34,781 bases of DNA from RGIG5579 sp045597125. Its GTDB lineage: Bacteria > Bacillota > Clostridia > Oscillospirales > SIG627. Under the pieces are notes generated by a model. The model saw only the letters and a program-made list of their open reading frames with translations, was not told the DNA's origin and did no database searches. A program made the translations under genes and the position numbers. Below, in pieces: positions 22,005 through 31,500 of this stretch; within the stretch, counting starts at the first letter, position 1; each line of letters begins with the position of its first letter. The stretch is taken from contig JAZODR010000008.1 of assembly GCA_045597125.1 (NCBI GenBank), forward strand, positions 1 to 34,781, read 5' to 3'.

Positions 22005-23516
22005 TTATTTCTCTTCCATTTCCTTTTGAATCTCGGGATCGTAAGAGAGAATAGCTTTTACGTCTTTTTTCTTGAGTTTGCGGTCTACGTAGTTTTTGGT
22101 AATTTTCATTACCAATGGGGAGAGGACAACGACCGCGATCAAGTTGGGGAACATCATTAGACCGTTGAAGGTATCGGAAATGTCCCAAGCCAGGGAAGAG
22201 GTCATTACTGCGCCGAACAAAATGGTACAAACATGAATGATCTTGAATACGATAACGCTCTTTGCACCAAAAACGTATTCCCAAGCTTTGGCGCCGTAGT
22301 GGCTCCAGCCTAGAATGGTGGTGAAAGCGAAGAGGAAAAGTGCTACGGCGACGAATTTTGAACCGATACCGCCCCACGAAAAGACAGTATCAAAGGCGGC
22401 ACCGGTAAGCAGAGACGAGTATCCCTCTACATCGGGAGCAGCTTTGGTAAAGTCGTGTACGCCGGAGGTGAGAATAACAAGCGCGGTTATTGTGCAAACC
22501 ACCATGGTATCTGCAAATACTTCGAAGATGCCCCACATGCCTTGTTTTACAGGTTCCTTAACATTGGAGTTGCAATGAACCATAACGGAGGAACCCAGAC
22601 CGGCTTCGTTGGAGAAGACACCTCGCTTAAAGCCGTTGGTCATAGCAATGATGACACCGCCGAGCGCGCCGCCTACGAAGGACATAGGCTTGAATGCATG
22701 GACAAAGATTGCCTTAAAAGCGGGGAGAATCGCGTCGTAGTTGACGCCGATGACAACCAGAGAGCTAATTAGGAAAGCGATTACCATAAAGGGAACGATT
22801 TTTTCGGCAACGTTTGCAATACGCTTTACACCGCCAAGAGTAATAAGGGCGGTCAAAACAGCCAAAACAAGACCCAGAAGGATGCGGTAAAGGCTGGTGC
22901 TTCCAATGGCGATTTCAGAAAGCGCACTTACGTCAAAAGCCTTGGAAACATTGGTGACGATGTTGTTGACCTGTGCCATGGAGCCGATACCAAAGGCTGC
23001 CAGCATAGCAAAGAAGGAAAATACGATGGCAAGAACTTTTCCGATGGTTTTGCAGCCCTTTTTGCTGCCCAGACCGTCCTGCAGATAGTACATTGCGCCT
23101 CCCGACCATTCGCTGTTTGCATTGCGACGGCGGAAGTAGATGCCCAGTGCATTTTCCGAGAAATTGGTCATCATACCAAAGAAGGCTGCTACCCACATCC
23201 AGAAGACAGCTCCAGCTCCACCTACGCAAATGGCTGCAGCAACACCTGCGATGTTACCCGTGCCTACGGTAGCGGCAAGGGCGGTGCACAGTGCCTGAAA
23301 AGGGGAAATGGCACCTTTTTCCTTTGTGTGGGAAATGACTTCCTTTTTAAAAAGACTTCCGATGGTCTCTTTCCACCAATGAGCAAGGTGGCTCACTTGG
23401 AAGAAGCGGGTAAGACAGGTCATCAGAATACCCGTACCAATAAGCAGGGCAAGACCGAACATACCCCATACGAAGCTATTGACTTCGCCGTTTAGATTGG
23501 TGATAAATTCCAGCAT
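22005..23516 (-). CDS. Sodium:alanine/glycine symporter (AGCS family, AlsT-like)
   Basis: The 503-residue membrane protein imports alanine or glycine with sodium. The AGCS signature is clear: GTGNIAGVAAAICVGG, then FWMWVAAFFGM, a GGAMYYLQDGLG segment, NEAGLGS, and about ten hydrophobic helices. I chose the ATG at 23516 because GGGAGG lies about six bases before it; the 50-residue upstream extension to 23666 has no SD and would run into the riboswitch. The tandem glycine riboswitch and its terminator just upstream point to glycine as a regulated substrate. Confidence 0.93.
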   Translation of the reverse strand: MLEFITNLNGEVNSFVWGMFGLALLIGTGILMTCLTRFFQVSHLAHWWKETIGSLFKKEVISHTKEKGAISPFQALCTALAATVGTGNIAGVAAAICVGGAGAVFWMWVAAFFGMMTNFSENALGIYFRRRNANSEWSGGAMYYLQDGLGSKKGCKTIGKVLAIVFSFFAMLAAFGIGSMAQVNNIVTNVSKAFDVSALSEIAIGSTSLYRILLGLVLAVLTALITLGGVKRIANVAEKIVPFMVIAFLISSLVVIGVNYDAILPAFKAIFVHAFKPMSFVGGALGGVIIAMTNGFKRGVFSNEAGLGSSVMVHCNSNVKEPVKQGMWGIFEVFADTMVVCTITALVILTSGVHDFTKAAPDVEGYSSLLTGAAFDTVFSWGGIGSKFVAVALFLFAFTTILGWSHYGAKAWEYVFGAKSVIVFKIIHVCTILFGAVMTSSLAWDISDTFNGLMMFPNLIAVVVLSPLVMKITKNYVDRKLKKKDVKAILSYDPEIQKEMEEK

Positions 23517-23534
23517 ATATTGCCTCCCAAAATG

Positions 23535-23569
23535 AAATAAAAAAGGATTGCGCGGCAAAGCACAATCCC
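23535..23569 (-). terminator. Riboswitch expression-platform terminator
   Basis: On the minus strand a 9-bp stem GGATTGTGC / GCGCAATCC (23545-23553 with 23560-23568, one G-T pair) closes on a six-base loop and is followed by TTTTTTATTT. It lies between the glycine aptamers and the symporter SD, so it can stop transcription before the gene. Confidence 0.8.
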
Positions 23570-23589
23570 ATTCTGCGATAAAAAGCGGA

Positions 23590-23757
23590 TGTGACTTTGT
23601 CCTTTTGCCTGAGAGATCGACTTTTCGCCTTGCACCTTCGGCACTCAATTCAATGAGATTCTCCAAAGTTCTGTCAGAACGCAGTCCTCATCCCCATAGG
23701 GACACCTGAGAGTGTTACTCCTTCGGTAGGCAAAGCCTTCTCCCGCGCACCTCAACC
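23590..23757 (-). promoter_or_regulatory. Tandem glycine riboswitch
   Basis: Two glycine aptamers can be recognised in transcription order. The first (about 23757-23682) has GGGAGAAGG, ACCGAAGGAG (core at 23720-23728) and CTCTCAGG (23705-23712). The second (about 23680-23590) has GGAGAATC, GCCGAAGG (23635-23642), CTCTCAGG (23608-23615) and AAAAGGACAAAG. These conserved blocks match the glycine riboswitch family. A terminator follows at once. In Streptococcus pyogenes a glycine riboswitch before a sodium:alanine symporter gene lowers expression when glycine is high; the same logic may hold here. Confidence 0.93.
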
Positions 23758-23776
23758 AGAATCCTAATTATTTATC

Positions 23777-23804
23777 ATTATACACATTTATTTTCAAAAA
23801 GCAA
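23777..23804 (-). promoter_or_regulatory. Promoter of the glycine riboswitch/symporter transcript
   Basis: On the minus strand TTGCTT (23799-23804) and a perfect TATAAT (23777-23782) are 16 bases apart, about 20 bases before the first aptamer. Confidence 0.65.
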
Positions 23805-23813
23805 GAGAAAACG

Positions 23814-23870
23814 ACAAAAAAGCCGTCTTTTTGGAAAAAAACGTGTTTCTCACAAAAAGACAGCTTAATT
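23814..23870 (-). terminator. Terminator of the DUF1538/PII-like unit
   Basis: A 14-bp stem with one G-T pair (23820-23833 with 23853-23866) and a 19-base loop is followed on minus by TTTTTT. It lies 38 bases after the PII-like stop and just before the -35 of the riboswitch promoter. Confidence 0.75.
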
Positions 23871-23904
23871 TTTGTATGATTTCTGTTTGCTTTTCATAAA
23901 TAGG

Positions 23905-24591
23905 TTAATGAATATCTTTTTTCAGGCCTGCTACCTCATCTACGGGCAAGGAAATGACAACGCCGTGGGCATCTGTTTTCGCGCCGCAACTTTGACTGAT
24001 GGCCTCCATAATGGCTTTCTTTTGTTCTTTTTTTGCCAGAATGAGGACAATCTCCCGTTCTTCCTGAATGGAGATGCCCCAAAAAGCGGCGGCATCATCG
24101 CTTTCTACGCGACGAGTATGAAAAACCGTTCCGCCGCCCGCGCCTGCTTTTCTGGCGGCAGACATAACTTCTTCGCTGTAGCCTTGATTGACAAAGGCAA
24201 GAATGAGAGAGTGATCGGTATTCATAGGGATTTCCTCCTGTTTTTCTTCTTGGGGGGCTTGTCTGGATAAAAGCCGGAGAATGCCCAGACTTCCGCCGTT
24301 TATGGGTACGGTAAAGGCGATACCCGTATCGGGTGCGCCCAGATACAGTTCGTTTTGCAGAGCGTCGATGGTCTTGTGGGCAAGGTCGGTTTGCAAGGGG
24401 GCGATGGTTACGGTTTTGTCTGGTTCGCCCAAACCCAGCATATCTACGATGGTACTGTTGGCGGTACCCTTGGCAAATACGAAATTTTCCTCGGGCGCAT
24501 TGAGTGCTTTGAAGACTTTTTCCGCTTTCAGACTAAGTTTTGGCGGAACGATGAGAAAGAGCAGCGAAAAATGCTTTTTTAAGTTGTTCAC
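23905..24591 (-). CDS. PII-like signalling protein with two tandem PII-type domains
   Basis: The 228-residue protein appears to hold two PII-like (GlnB-type ferredoxin-fold) units joined by a Gln/Glu-rich linker at about 110-125. The second unit (about 127-222) is the clearer: a first strand SLILAFV, a helix, AGAGGGTVFHTRRV, a short replacement for the T-loop, IVLILAKKEQKKAIMEAI, and the C-terminal VVISLPVDEVAGL that matches PII proteins. The uridylylated Tyr51 loop is absent. The GTG start has GAGGAGGT six bases before it, inside the end of the DUF1538 gene. Partnering a membrane protein, it probably senses a small ligand and controls that protein; inference. Confidence 0.8.
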   Translation of the reverse strand: MNNLKKHFSLLFLIVPPKLSLKAEKVFKALNAPEENFVFAKGTANSTIVDMLGLGEPDKTVTIAPLQTDLAHKTIDALQNELYLGAPDTGIAFTVPINGGSLGILRLLSRQAPQEEKQEEIPMNTDHSLILAFVNQGYSEEVMSAARKAGAGGGTVFHTRRVESDDAAAFWGISIQEEREIVLILAKKEQKKAIMEAISQSCGAKTDAHGVVISLPVDEVAGLKKDIH

Positions 24592-24593
24592 GC

Positions 24594-26126
24594 TTATACC
24601 TCCTCCAGATCAATGATCACGTCGCAATTTTGCGGCAAGGTGGGAACGGTGGGTTCGATAACGGTTTTCTCGCGCTCGCGGAGTTTGAGCTTATAAGACA
24701 GACCCATAATTTGAATGGCAATCAAGGGGGTCAGGGCAACCAGTGCCACTACACCGAAGGCATCGGACATAATATCTCCGCCAACGCTGACGCATACCCC
24801 GATGGAAAGAGGAATGAGGAAGGTGGAGGTCATAGGTCCTGAGGCAACTCCGCCGGAGTCAAAGGCGATACCCACGAACATTTTGGGCACGCATAAAGAA
24901 AGTGTCAATGCCAGAATATATCCCGGAATGAGAATAAACTGTACGGGAATGCCCAGCAAGGTTCTCAGGATGGAAAGGGCTACACTGGAAGCCACGCCAA
25001 AGCTCATGGCGCGATTCATTGCCTTGATGGATACCATACCGTCGGTAACGTTTTCAACTTGCGCGTTTAATACTTGAATGGCAGGTTCGGCTTTTACAAT
25101 AAAGTAGCCGATTAAAGCGCCGATGGGAATTAAAAGCCATTTGTAGGGGCCGCCGGCAAGAGTCTCTCCTAAAAGTTTGCCTACGGGAGCAAAGCCCACA
25201 CTCACTCCGCAAAGGAAAAGAGTAAGACCGAGAAAGGTGAAGAGAAAGCCGATGACTACGCGCCAAAACTGCCTTTTATGATAACGGCGGGTGATTCCCT
25301 GGAAAACAAAGAATACCATAACCAGAGGGAGTAGGGAAAAAACAACCTCTTTTGCATAGGTTGTTATATTGGAGGTAAATTCGATTACTACTTGTAAGGT
25401 GTTCTCCAGAACGGGGATTTCTTCCAAAGCGTAATCTGTATTGTTGGGGCGGTAAAACAGACCCAGAAAGAGTACTGCGATAATGGGGCCGATGCTGGAA
25501 AGTGCCACCAGACCGAAGGAGTCAGACACGGCGTTTTTATCGCTTCGTACAGAGGCAAGACCTACGCCCAGTGCCATAATAAAGGGAACGGTCATAGGAC
25601 CTGTGGTAACACCGCCGGAGTCAAAGGCTACGGCAAAGAAATTGCCCGGAACGAAAAAGGACAGAATCAAAGCCAGAATATAAAGAATAATTAAAATGAC
25701 GGGCAGGCGGATTTGTTTGCGGATACGGATTGCCGCCAGACTCAGAAAGATTCCCACACCGACTGAAATCACGAGAATGAGAATCAAATTGGGGATAGCG
25801 GGAACTTGCTCGGCAAGGACTGCAAGATCAGGCTCGGAAACGGTGATGATAAGACCCATCAGAAAGGAAAGCAGAACCAAAAGAACGGTCTTTTTTGTTT
25901 TGGAAAATTGCACACCGATACCTTCTCCCAGTGGGGTCATCGCCATTTCGGAACCAAGCTGGAATAGAGCCATTCCTACTACCAGAAGACATGCGCCGGT
26001 AAAAAAGAGGGCAATGCTGCCTAAATTCATGGGTGCCAAAAAGATGCTGATGCAAAGTACGATGATGGTAATGGGCAGAACCGCTGCAACGGATTCTGTA
26101 ATCTTTTCCTTTAACTTAGGATTCAA
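24594..26126 (-). CDS. DUF1538 family membrane protein, internally duplicated
   Basis: The 510-residue polytopic protein has about twelve hydrophobic segments in two homologous halves. FDSGGVTTGPMT (168-179) recurs as FDSGGVASGPMT (422-433), SDSFGLVAL (201-209) as SDAFGVVAL (454-462), and SEPDLAVLAEQV (97-108) as AEPAIQVLNAQV (346-357). This is DUF1538, a putative transporter family of unknown substrate. I take the TTG at 26126 as start: AGGAGG lies seven bases before it, whereas the ATG at 26144 contains that SD in its own codons. Its last codons provide the SD of the PII-like gene, two bases away. Confidence 0.88.
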   Translation of the reverse strand: MNPKLKEKITESVAAVLPITIIVLCISIFLAPMNLGSIALFFTGACLLVVGMALFQLGSEMAMTPLGEGIGVQFSKTKKTVLLVLLSFLMGLIITVSEPDLAVLAEQVPAIPNLILILVISVGVGIFLSLAAIRIRKQIRLPVILIILYILALILSFFVPGNFFAVAFDSGGVTTGPMTVPFIMALGVGLASVRSDKNAVSDSFGLVALSSIGPIIAVLFLGLFYRPNNTDYALEEIPVLENTLQVVIEFTSNITTYAKEVVFSLLPLVMVFFVFQGITRRYHKRQFWRVVIGFLFTFLGLTLFLCGVSVGFAPVGKLLGETLAGGPYKWLLIPIGALIGYFIVKAEPAIQVLNAQVENVTDGMVSIKAMNRAMSFGVASSVALSILRTLLGIPVQFILIPGYILALTLSLCVPKMFVGIAFDSGGVASGPMTSTFLIPLSIGVCVSVGGDIMSDAFGVVALVALTPLIAIQIMGLSYKLKLREREKTVIEPTVPTLPQNCDVIIDLEEV

Positions 26127-26164
26127 GGCAAGCCCTCCTTTCATACTTTCTACAAACTTATAAT

Positions 26165-26193
26165 AAGATACCATAAAATATACATTTTGGCAA
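26165..26193 (-). promoter_or_regulatory. SigA-type promoter of the DUF1538/PII-like unit
   Basis: On the minus strand TTGCCA (26188-26193) and TATCTT (26165-26170) are 17 bases apart. The -35 touches the T-run of the ligA terminator. Confidence 0.6.
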
Positions 26194-26223
26194 GAAAAAA
26201 GCCGTGATGATTCCACGGCTTTT
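26193..26223 (-). terminator. Terminator of ligA
   Basis: A perfect 10-bp stem (26197-26206 with 26214-26223) with a seven-base loop is followed on minus by TTTTTT; it lies 15 bases after the ligA stop. Confidence 0.88.
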
Positions 26224-26238
26224 CAAAATATTTATATT

Positions 26239-28227
26239 CTATTCTTGCTTGAGCAGATTCAAAAGGTCCTCTTCGCTGAGTACGGGGATGCCAAGCTCGT
26301 TTGCTTTTTTGAGTTTACTTCCTGCGGCTTCTCCCGCTAAAACGAAACTGGTTTTGGAGGAAACGGAACCGGATACTTTGCCTCCTGCATCCTGGATGAG
26401 TTTTGAAGCTTCGTCCCGCTTGAGTGTGGGAAGGGTGCCGGTGAGAACAAAGGTCTTGCCTGCCAATAAGGTTCCTGCTTGTTTGCCCGCATAATTCATA
26501 TTGACACCCACATTTCGCAGAGCATCCAGCAAAATAGAGGTTTTTTCTGAAGCGAAAAAGTTTATGATGCTTTCTGCTAAAACTTGTCCGATATCGTCCA
26601 CCAAACAAAGCTCTTCCATAGTTGCTTTTTGCAGAGCATCCATAGAGCCAAAGCGCTTTGCTAACGTGGCAGAGCTTTTTTCGCCGATACCGCGAATGCC
26701 AAGGGCATAAATGAGGCGCGACAGACAAAGGCTCTTGCTGTTTTCTATGGCATTTTTCAGTTTGACTATGCTTTTTTCGCCCATGCCGTCCAGTGTGGCA
26801 GCTTTTTCACTGTTGAAGGTATAAAGGTCGGCAATGGTTGCGATAATCCCATTGTCCAAAAAGGCTTTGACCACGGCAGGTCCCATACCGTCAATATTCA
26901 TGGCTCCCTTAGAGGCAAAGTGGATGATGTTCCGTTCCAGCTGGGCAGGGCAGGAAGCGTTGGTGCAACGAATGGCGGCGGCATCTTTATCGCGGAAGAC
27001 TTTTTCGCCGCAGGAAGGGCAGACATCGGGGAAGATGAAGGGGTTGGAGTTTTTCGGGCGCTCCTTGAATTCTACGCGAACTACCTCCGGGATGATTTCT
27101 CCCGCTTTGCGTACGATGACCGTATCGCCGATGCGGATATCTTTTTCGCGAATGAAATCTTCGTTGTGCAAAGTGGCACGGGAAACGGTGGTTCCTGCCA
27201 GACGCACGGGGGCAAGTTCGGCGGTGGGGGTGAGAACACCGGTTCTTCCTACCTGAACGGTCACGTCCAAAAGTTTGGTTGGTTTTTCTTCCGGCGGATA
27301 TTTGAAGGCGATTGCCCACTTGGGTACGTGGGGCAGTTCTCCCAATTCCTCTCTTTGCGCGAAATCATTTGTTTTTACTACTGCGCCGTCAATATCAAAG
27401 CTTAGAGCTTCGCGATTTTCACCGCGCCGAACAATTTCGTCGTAGATGGCATCGTTTTCTTCCAGAATCACAAAGGGGGAAACTTTAAAGCCCAGTTTTT
27501 TCAGCCATTCCAGACTTTCGCGATGGGAGGAAAAACTTTTCCCCTCCACGGATTGAATGTTGAAAATGAGAATATCCAGTTCCCGCTTTGCGGTGACGGC
27601 GCTGGAGAGTTGGCGCAGAGACCCTGCCGCTGCATTGCGCGGATTGGCAAAAAGTACTTCTCCCAACAGCTCTCGCTCCTCATTGAGTTTTTCAAAGCTT
27701 TTTTTGGGCATAAACACTTCGCCCCGTACCACCAGATGGGGAACGGCTTCACTTAAAACAAGGGGGATGGAGCGGATGGTTTTCAGGTTTTCCGTTACGT
27801 CTTCGCCGATCAGACCGTCGCCGCGGGTAGCACCGCGATAAAATTTTCCGCCTACATATTCCAGTGCAACGGAAAGCCCGTCGATTTTGTATTCTACTGC
27901 AAAGGCGGGATTTTGTACTTTTTTACGAATGTCGTCCAAAAAATCAAAGAGCTCCTCGCGGGAGAATACGTTGGAAAGGCTTTTTAAGGGAACAAAGTGG
28001 GAATATTTTTCAAATTTTTCCAGTACCGCACCGCCTACGCGGTGGGTAGGGGAGAGGGGGTCGTCTAGTTCAGGATGTTCCCGTTCCAGTTTTTCCAGTT
28101 TTTTGTAAAGCATATCGTATTCGTAATCGCTGACCGTGGGAGCATCCAGCACGTAGTATTCGTGAGACAGGCGGGAAAGGGTTTCCCGCAGAGAAAGGAT
28201 CTCTTGCAAAGCAGAGTTCTTATCCAT
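26239..28227 (-). CDS. ligA: NAD-dependent DNA ligase LigA
   Basis: The 662-residue ligase seals nicks in replication and repair using NAD. Domains in order: Ia (YYVLDAPTVSDYEYD, 24-38), adenylation with nucleophile Lys114 in Lys-Ile-Asp-Gly, OB fold, a four-cysteine zinc finger (Cys403, Cys406, Cys421, Cys426), helix-hairpin-helix repeats (GIRGIGEKSS and LVDDIGQVLAESI among them), and a C-terminal BRCT domain from about 580 beginning GKTFVLTGTLPTLKRDEA. Length is normal. AAGGAGA precedes the ATG. It is a single-gene unit with its own promoter and terminator. Confidence 0.98.
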   Translation of the reverse strand: MDKNSALQEILSLRETLSRLSHEYYVLDAPTVSDYEYDMLYKKLEKLEREHPELDDPLSPTHRVGGAVLEKFEKYSHFVPLKSLSNVFSREELFDFLDDIRKKVQNPAFAVEYKIDGLSVALEYVGGKFYRGATRGDGLIGEDVTENLKTIRSIPLVLSEAVPHLVVRGEVFMPKKSFEKLNEERELLGEVLFANPRNAAAGSLRQLSSAVTAKRELDILIFNIQSVEGKSFSSHRESLEWLKKLGFKVSPFVILEENDAIYDEIVRRGENREALSFDIDGAVVKTNDFAQREELGELPHVPKWAIAFKYPPEEKPTKLLDVTVQVGRTGVLTPTAELAPVRLAGTTVSRATLHNEDFIREKDIRIGDTVIVRKAGEIIPEVVRVEFKERPKNSNPFIFPDVCPSCGEKVFRDKDAAAIRCTNASCPAQLERNIIHFASKGAMNIDGMGPAVVKAFLDNGIIATIADLYTFNSEKAATLDGMGEKSIVKLKNAIENSKSLCLSRLIYALGIRGIGEKSSATLAKRFGSMDALQKATMEELCLVDDIGQVLAESIINFFASEKTSILLDALRNVGVNMNYAGKQAGTLLAGKTFVLTGTLPTLKRDEASKLIQDAGGKVSGSVSSKTSFVLAGEAAGSKLKKANELGIPVLSEEDLLNLLKQE

Positions 28228-28256
28228 AATTTTCTCCTTATTTATTACTAAATTCT

Positions 28257-28285
28257 ATTATATCCCTTTAGAAATAGAAAGTCAA
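28257..28285 (-). promoter_or_regulatory. Near-consensus SigA promoter of ligA
   Basis: On the minus strand TTGACT (28280-28285) and a perfect TATAAT (28257-28262) are 17 bases apart, 30 bases before the ATG. Confidence 0.85.
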
Positions 28286-28328
28286 TTTAAGAAGAAAAGA
28301 AAAAATGCAAAAAATGGGGAAAATGGAC

Positions 28329-28375
28329 TTGACAAGCAAAAAATATTGTGTTATTTTATTATACTGCACTATAAT
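28329..28375 (+). promoter_or_regulatory. rpoBC promoter region, possibly two overlapping promoters
   Basis: A consensus TTGACA at 28329-28334 is followed after 17 bases by TATTTT (28352-28357). A second option is a perfect TATAAT at 28370-28375 with TTGTGT 18 bases upstream. Either gives a leader of roughly 185-205 bases before rpoB. In that leader, 28430-28447 and 28458-28471 form an imperfect AT-rich inverted repeat; nothing else was recognised in it. Confidence 0.65.
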
Positions 28376-28566
28376 TGCGGTACAATCGCCTTTTGCGAGT
28401 AAGTTTATGAAAAACGCGTAAAGAGATGGAAAATTTTTGTAAACATTTTCTAGTTTGAAATGTAAAATTTTTCTTCTTGCTTCCTTATTATAGGGAACGC
28501 GGAAATTTTTTAAAACGTGTACCGTGACAGAAAGACAAGAAAAATAAAGAAGGAGAGGTTAACTAT

Positions 28567-31500
28567 ATGCTGATGACCCATCCCCAGAAATGCGGAACCA
28601 ACGTTCGTTATAGCTTTGCGAAAAATGACGAACCGCTGAATCTCCCCAATCTGATTGAAATTCAGAAGGAGAGCTTTGATTGGTTTCTGAAGGAAGGCCT
28701 GATGGAGGTTCTTCGCGACATTTCTCCCATCGTAGATTATTCCGGAAATCTGCTGATTGATTTCGTGGATTACGCGGTGGAAAAAACGCCTAAGTACTCC
28801 ATTGAAGAGTGCAAGGAGAGAGATGTAAACTATGCGGTTCCCCTGCGTGTGACCGTTCGTCTGACCAATAAGGCTACCGGCGAGATCAAGGAGCAGGAGA
28901 TCTTCATGGGCGATTTCCCCTTGATGACCGAAAACGGCACCTTCCTGATTAATGGCGCGGAGCGTGTAATCGTATCTCAGATCGTTCGTTCCCCCGGTAT
29001 CTACTATCAGAAGATGCAGGAAAAGAGCGAGAAGGTCACCTTTGCTACCACCGTCATTCCTTACCGCGGCGCTTGGCTTGAGTACGAGACCGATCAAAAC
29101 GATATTTTCTATGTTCGTATTGACAAGAACCGCAAGATGCCCGTTACCATTCTGGTTCGTGCTCTCGGCTGTTCCACCGATGCAGAGCTGAAGGCGATGT
29201 TTGGCGAGGATGCGATGTTGCTTCTCACCATGGATAAGGATATGATCACCGCAACAGCGGAGAACAATAATACCACCGCCTATGAAGAAGCTCTCAAGGA
29301 ACTTTACAGAAGACTTCGTCCCGGCGATCCGCCTTTGGTAGAGAGCGCCGAGATTCTGGTAAATAATCTCTTCTTTGACCCCAAGCGTTATGATATTTCC
29401 GCTGTGGGCAGATACAAATATAACAAGAAACTTTCCTTGGCAAGACGTGTGACCGGTTTGAAGCTTGCCGCTCCTGCTGTGTCTGAGCTGACCGGTGAGG
29501 TTATTTTTGAAGCCGGTGAGGTTTTGAATGCCGAAAAGGCAGAAAGTCTGAACCGCAACGGAATCACCCGTCTGACTGTGATTGCAGAAGATGGCAAGGA
29601 AGTAAAGGTATTCTCCAACGGCATGGTTCCTATGACCGAATTCCTTTCCGAAGAAGCTGTTAAGGAAACCGGCATTAAGGAAATGGTTTGCCTTTCCGTT
29701 TTAGGCGAGATTCTTGCTGAAACCGAGGATGAGGCAGAACGTATTCGTTTGATTCGCGCCAGAAAGGATGAGCTTGTTCCCAAGCACATTACCCGCGAGG
29801 ATATTTATTCTACCGTAAACTATCTGCTTGCCTTGGCTCACGGCATCGGCACCGATGACGACATCGACCATCTTGGAAACAGAAGACTGCGCTGCGTAGG
29901 CGAACTTCTTCAGAACCAGCTTCGCATCGGCTTCTCTAGAATGGATAAGATTGTAAAAGAGCGTATGGCAATTCAGGATGCCGAGTCCGTTACTCCTCAG
30001 GCTTTGATCAATGTTCGTCCCGTGATTTCTGCCATCAAGGAATTTTTCGGTTCTTCTCCTCTGTCCCAGTTTATGGATCAGAATAACCCCCTGTCCGAGT
30101 TGACCCATAAGCGTCGTCTTTCCGCATTGGGTCCCGGTGGTTTGTCCAGAGATCGTGCTTCCTTCGAGGTTCGTGACGTACACTATACCCAGTACGGCAG
30201 AATGTGTCCCGTAGAAACCCCCGAAGGTCCTAATATCGGTTTGATTTCCTACCTTTCCACCTACGCCAAGATTAGTGAGTTTGGCTTTATTATGGCTCCT
30301 TACCGTAAGGTGGATAAGAAAACCGGCATGGTTACCGGCGAGGTTCGCTATATGACCGCCGATGAGGAAGATGAATATACTGTTGCTCAGGCAAACGAGC
30401 CTTTGGATGAAGAGCACAAGTTTATCAATAAGAAGGTAACTGCAAGAAGACGCGAGGAAATCCTTGAGGTACCCAGAGAAGAGATCGATTATATGGACGT
30501 ATCTCCCAAGATGCTGGTATCCGTTTCCGCTTCTCATATTCCTTTCTTGGAGAACGACGATAACACCCGTGCACTGATGGGCTCCAACATGCAGAAGCAG
30601 GCAGTTCCGCTAATGGTCAGCGAAGCTCCTATGATCGGTACCGGTATCGAGTATAAGTCCGGTACGGATTCCGGTGTGTGTGTGCTTGCCAAAGAGGCAG
30701 GCTATGTGGAATATGTTTCCGCAGATGAGATTCGCGTGAAGAATGACCAGGGTCACATCGACGCATATCACCTTGTAAAATTTAAGAGAACCAACCAGGG
30801 TACCTGTATCAATCAGCGTCCTTTCGTTGTAAAGGATCAGAGAGTTGAAAAGGGTCAGGTTCTTGCTGACGGCACTGCCACCCGCGGCGGTGAAATGGCG
30901 CTGGGTAAGAATATGCTGATTGGCTTTATGACCTGGGAAGGTTATAACTACGAGGATGCCGTTCTTTTGAATGAGCGTCTTGTAAGAGAAGATATCTACA
31001 CTTCTATTCACATCGAAGAGTATTCCCATGAGGCCAGAGAGACCAAACTTGGTCCGGAGGAAATTACCCGTGATATTCCTTCTGTGGGTGAAGATGCTCT
31101 GAGGGATTTGAATGCAGACGGTGTAATCCGCAAAGGTGCCGAAGTGCACGCCGGCGATATTCTGGTTGGTAAGGTTACTCCCAAGGGTGAAACTGAATTG
31201 ACTGCAGAAGAGCGCTTGCTCCGTGCTATTTTCGGTGAAAAAGCAAGAGAAGTGAGAGATACCTCTCTGCGTTTGCCTCACGGCGAAAGCGGTATCGTTG
31301 TTGACGTACGTACCTTTACCCGCGAGAATGGCGATGAGCTGCCCGCAGGTGTAAACAAGGTTGTGCGCGTTTATGTTGCTCAGAAGAGAAAGATCTCTGT
31401 GGGCGATAAGATGGCAGGCCGTCATGGTAACAAGGGTGTTATTTCCCGTATTCTTCCCCCTGAAGATATGCCCTTCCTTCCCGATGGTACTCCTTTGGAT

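Noticed and set aside
23517..23666. N-terminal extension of the symporter by 50 residues
   Set aside because: No SD at 23666, the extension is not membrane-like, and it would lie in the riboswitch and its terminator. The ATG at 23516 has GGGAGG.
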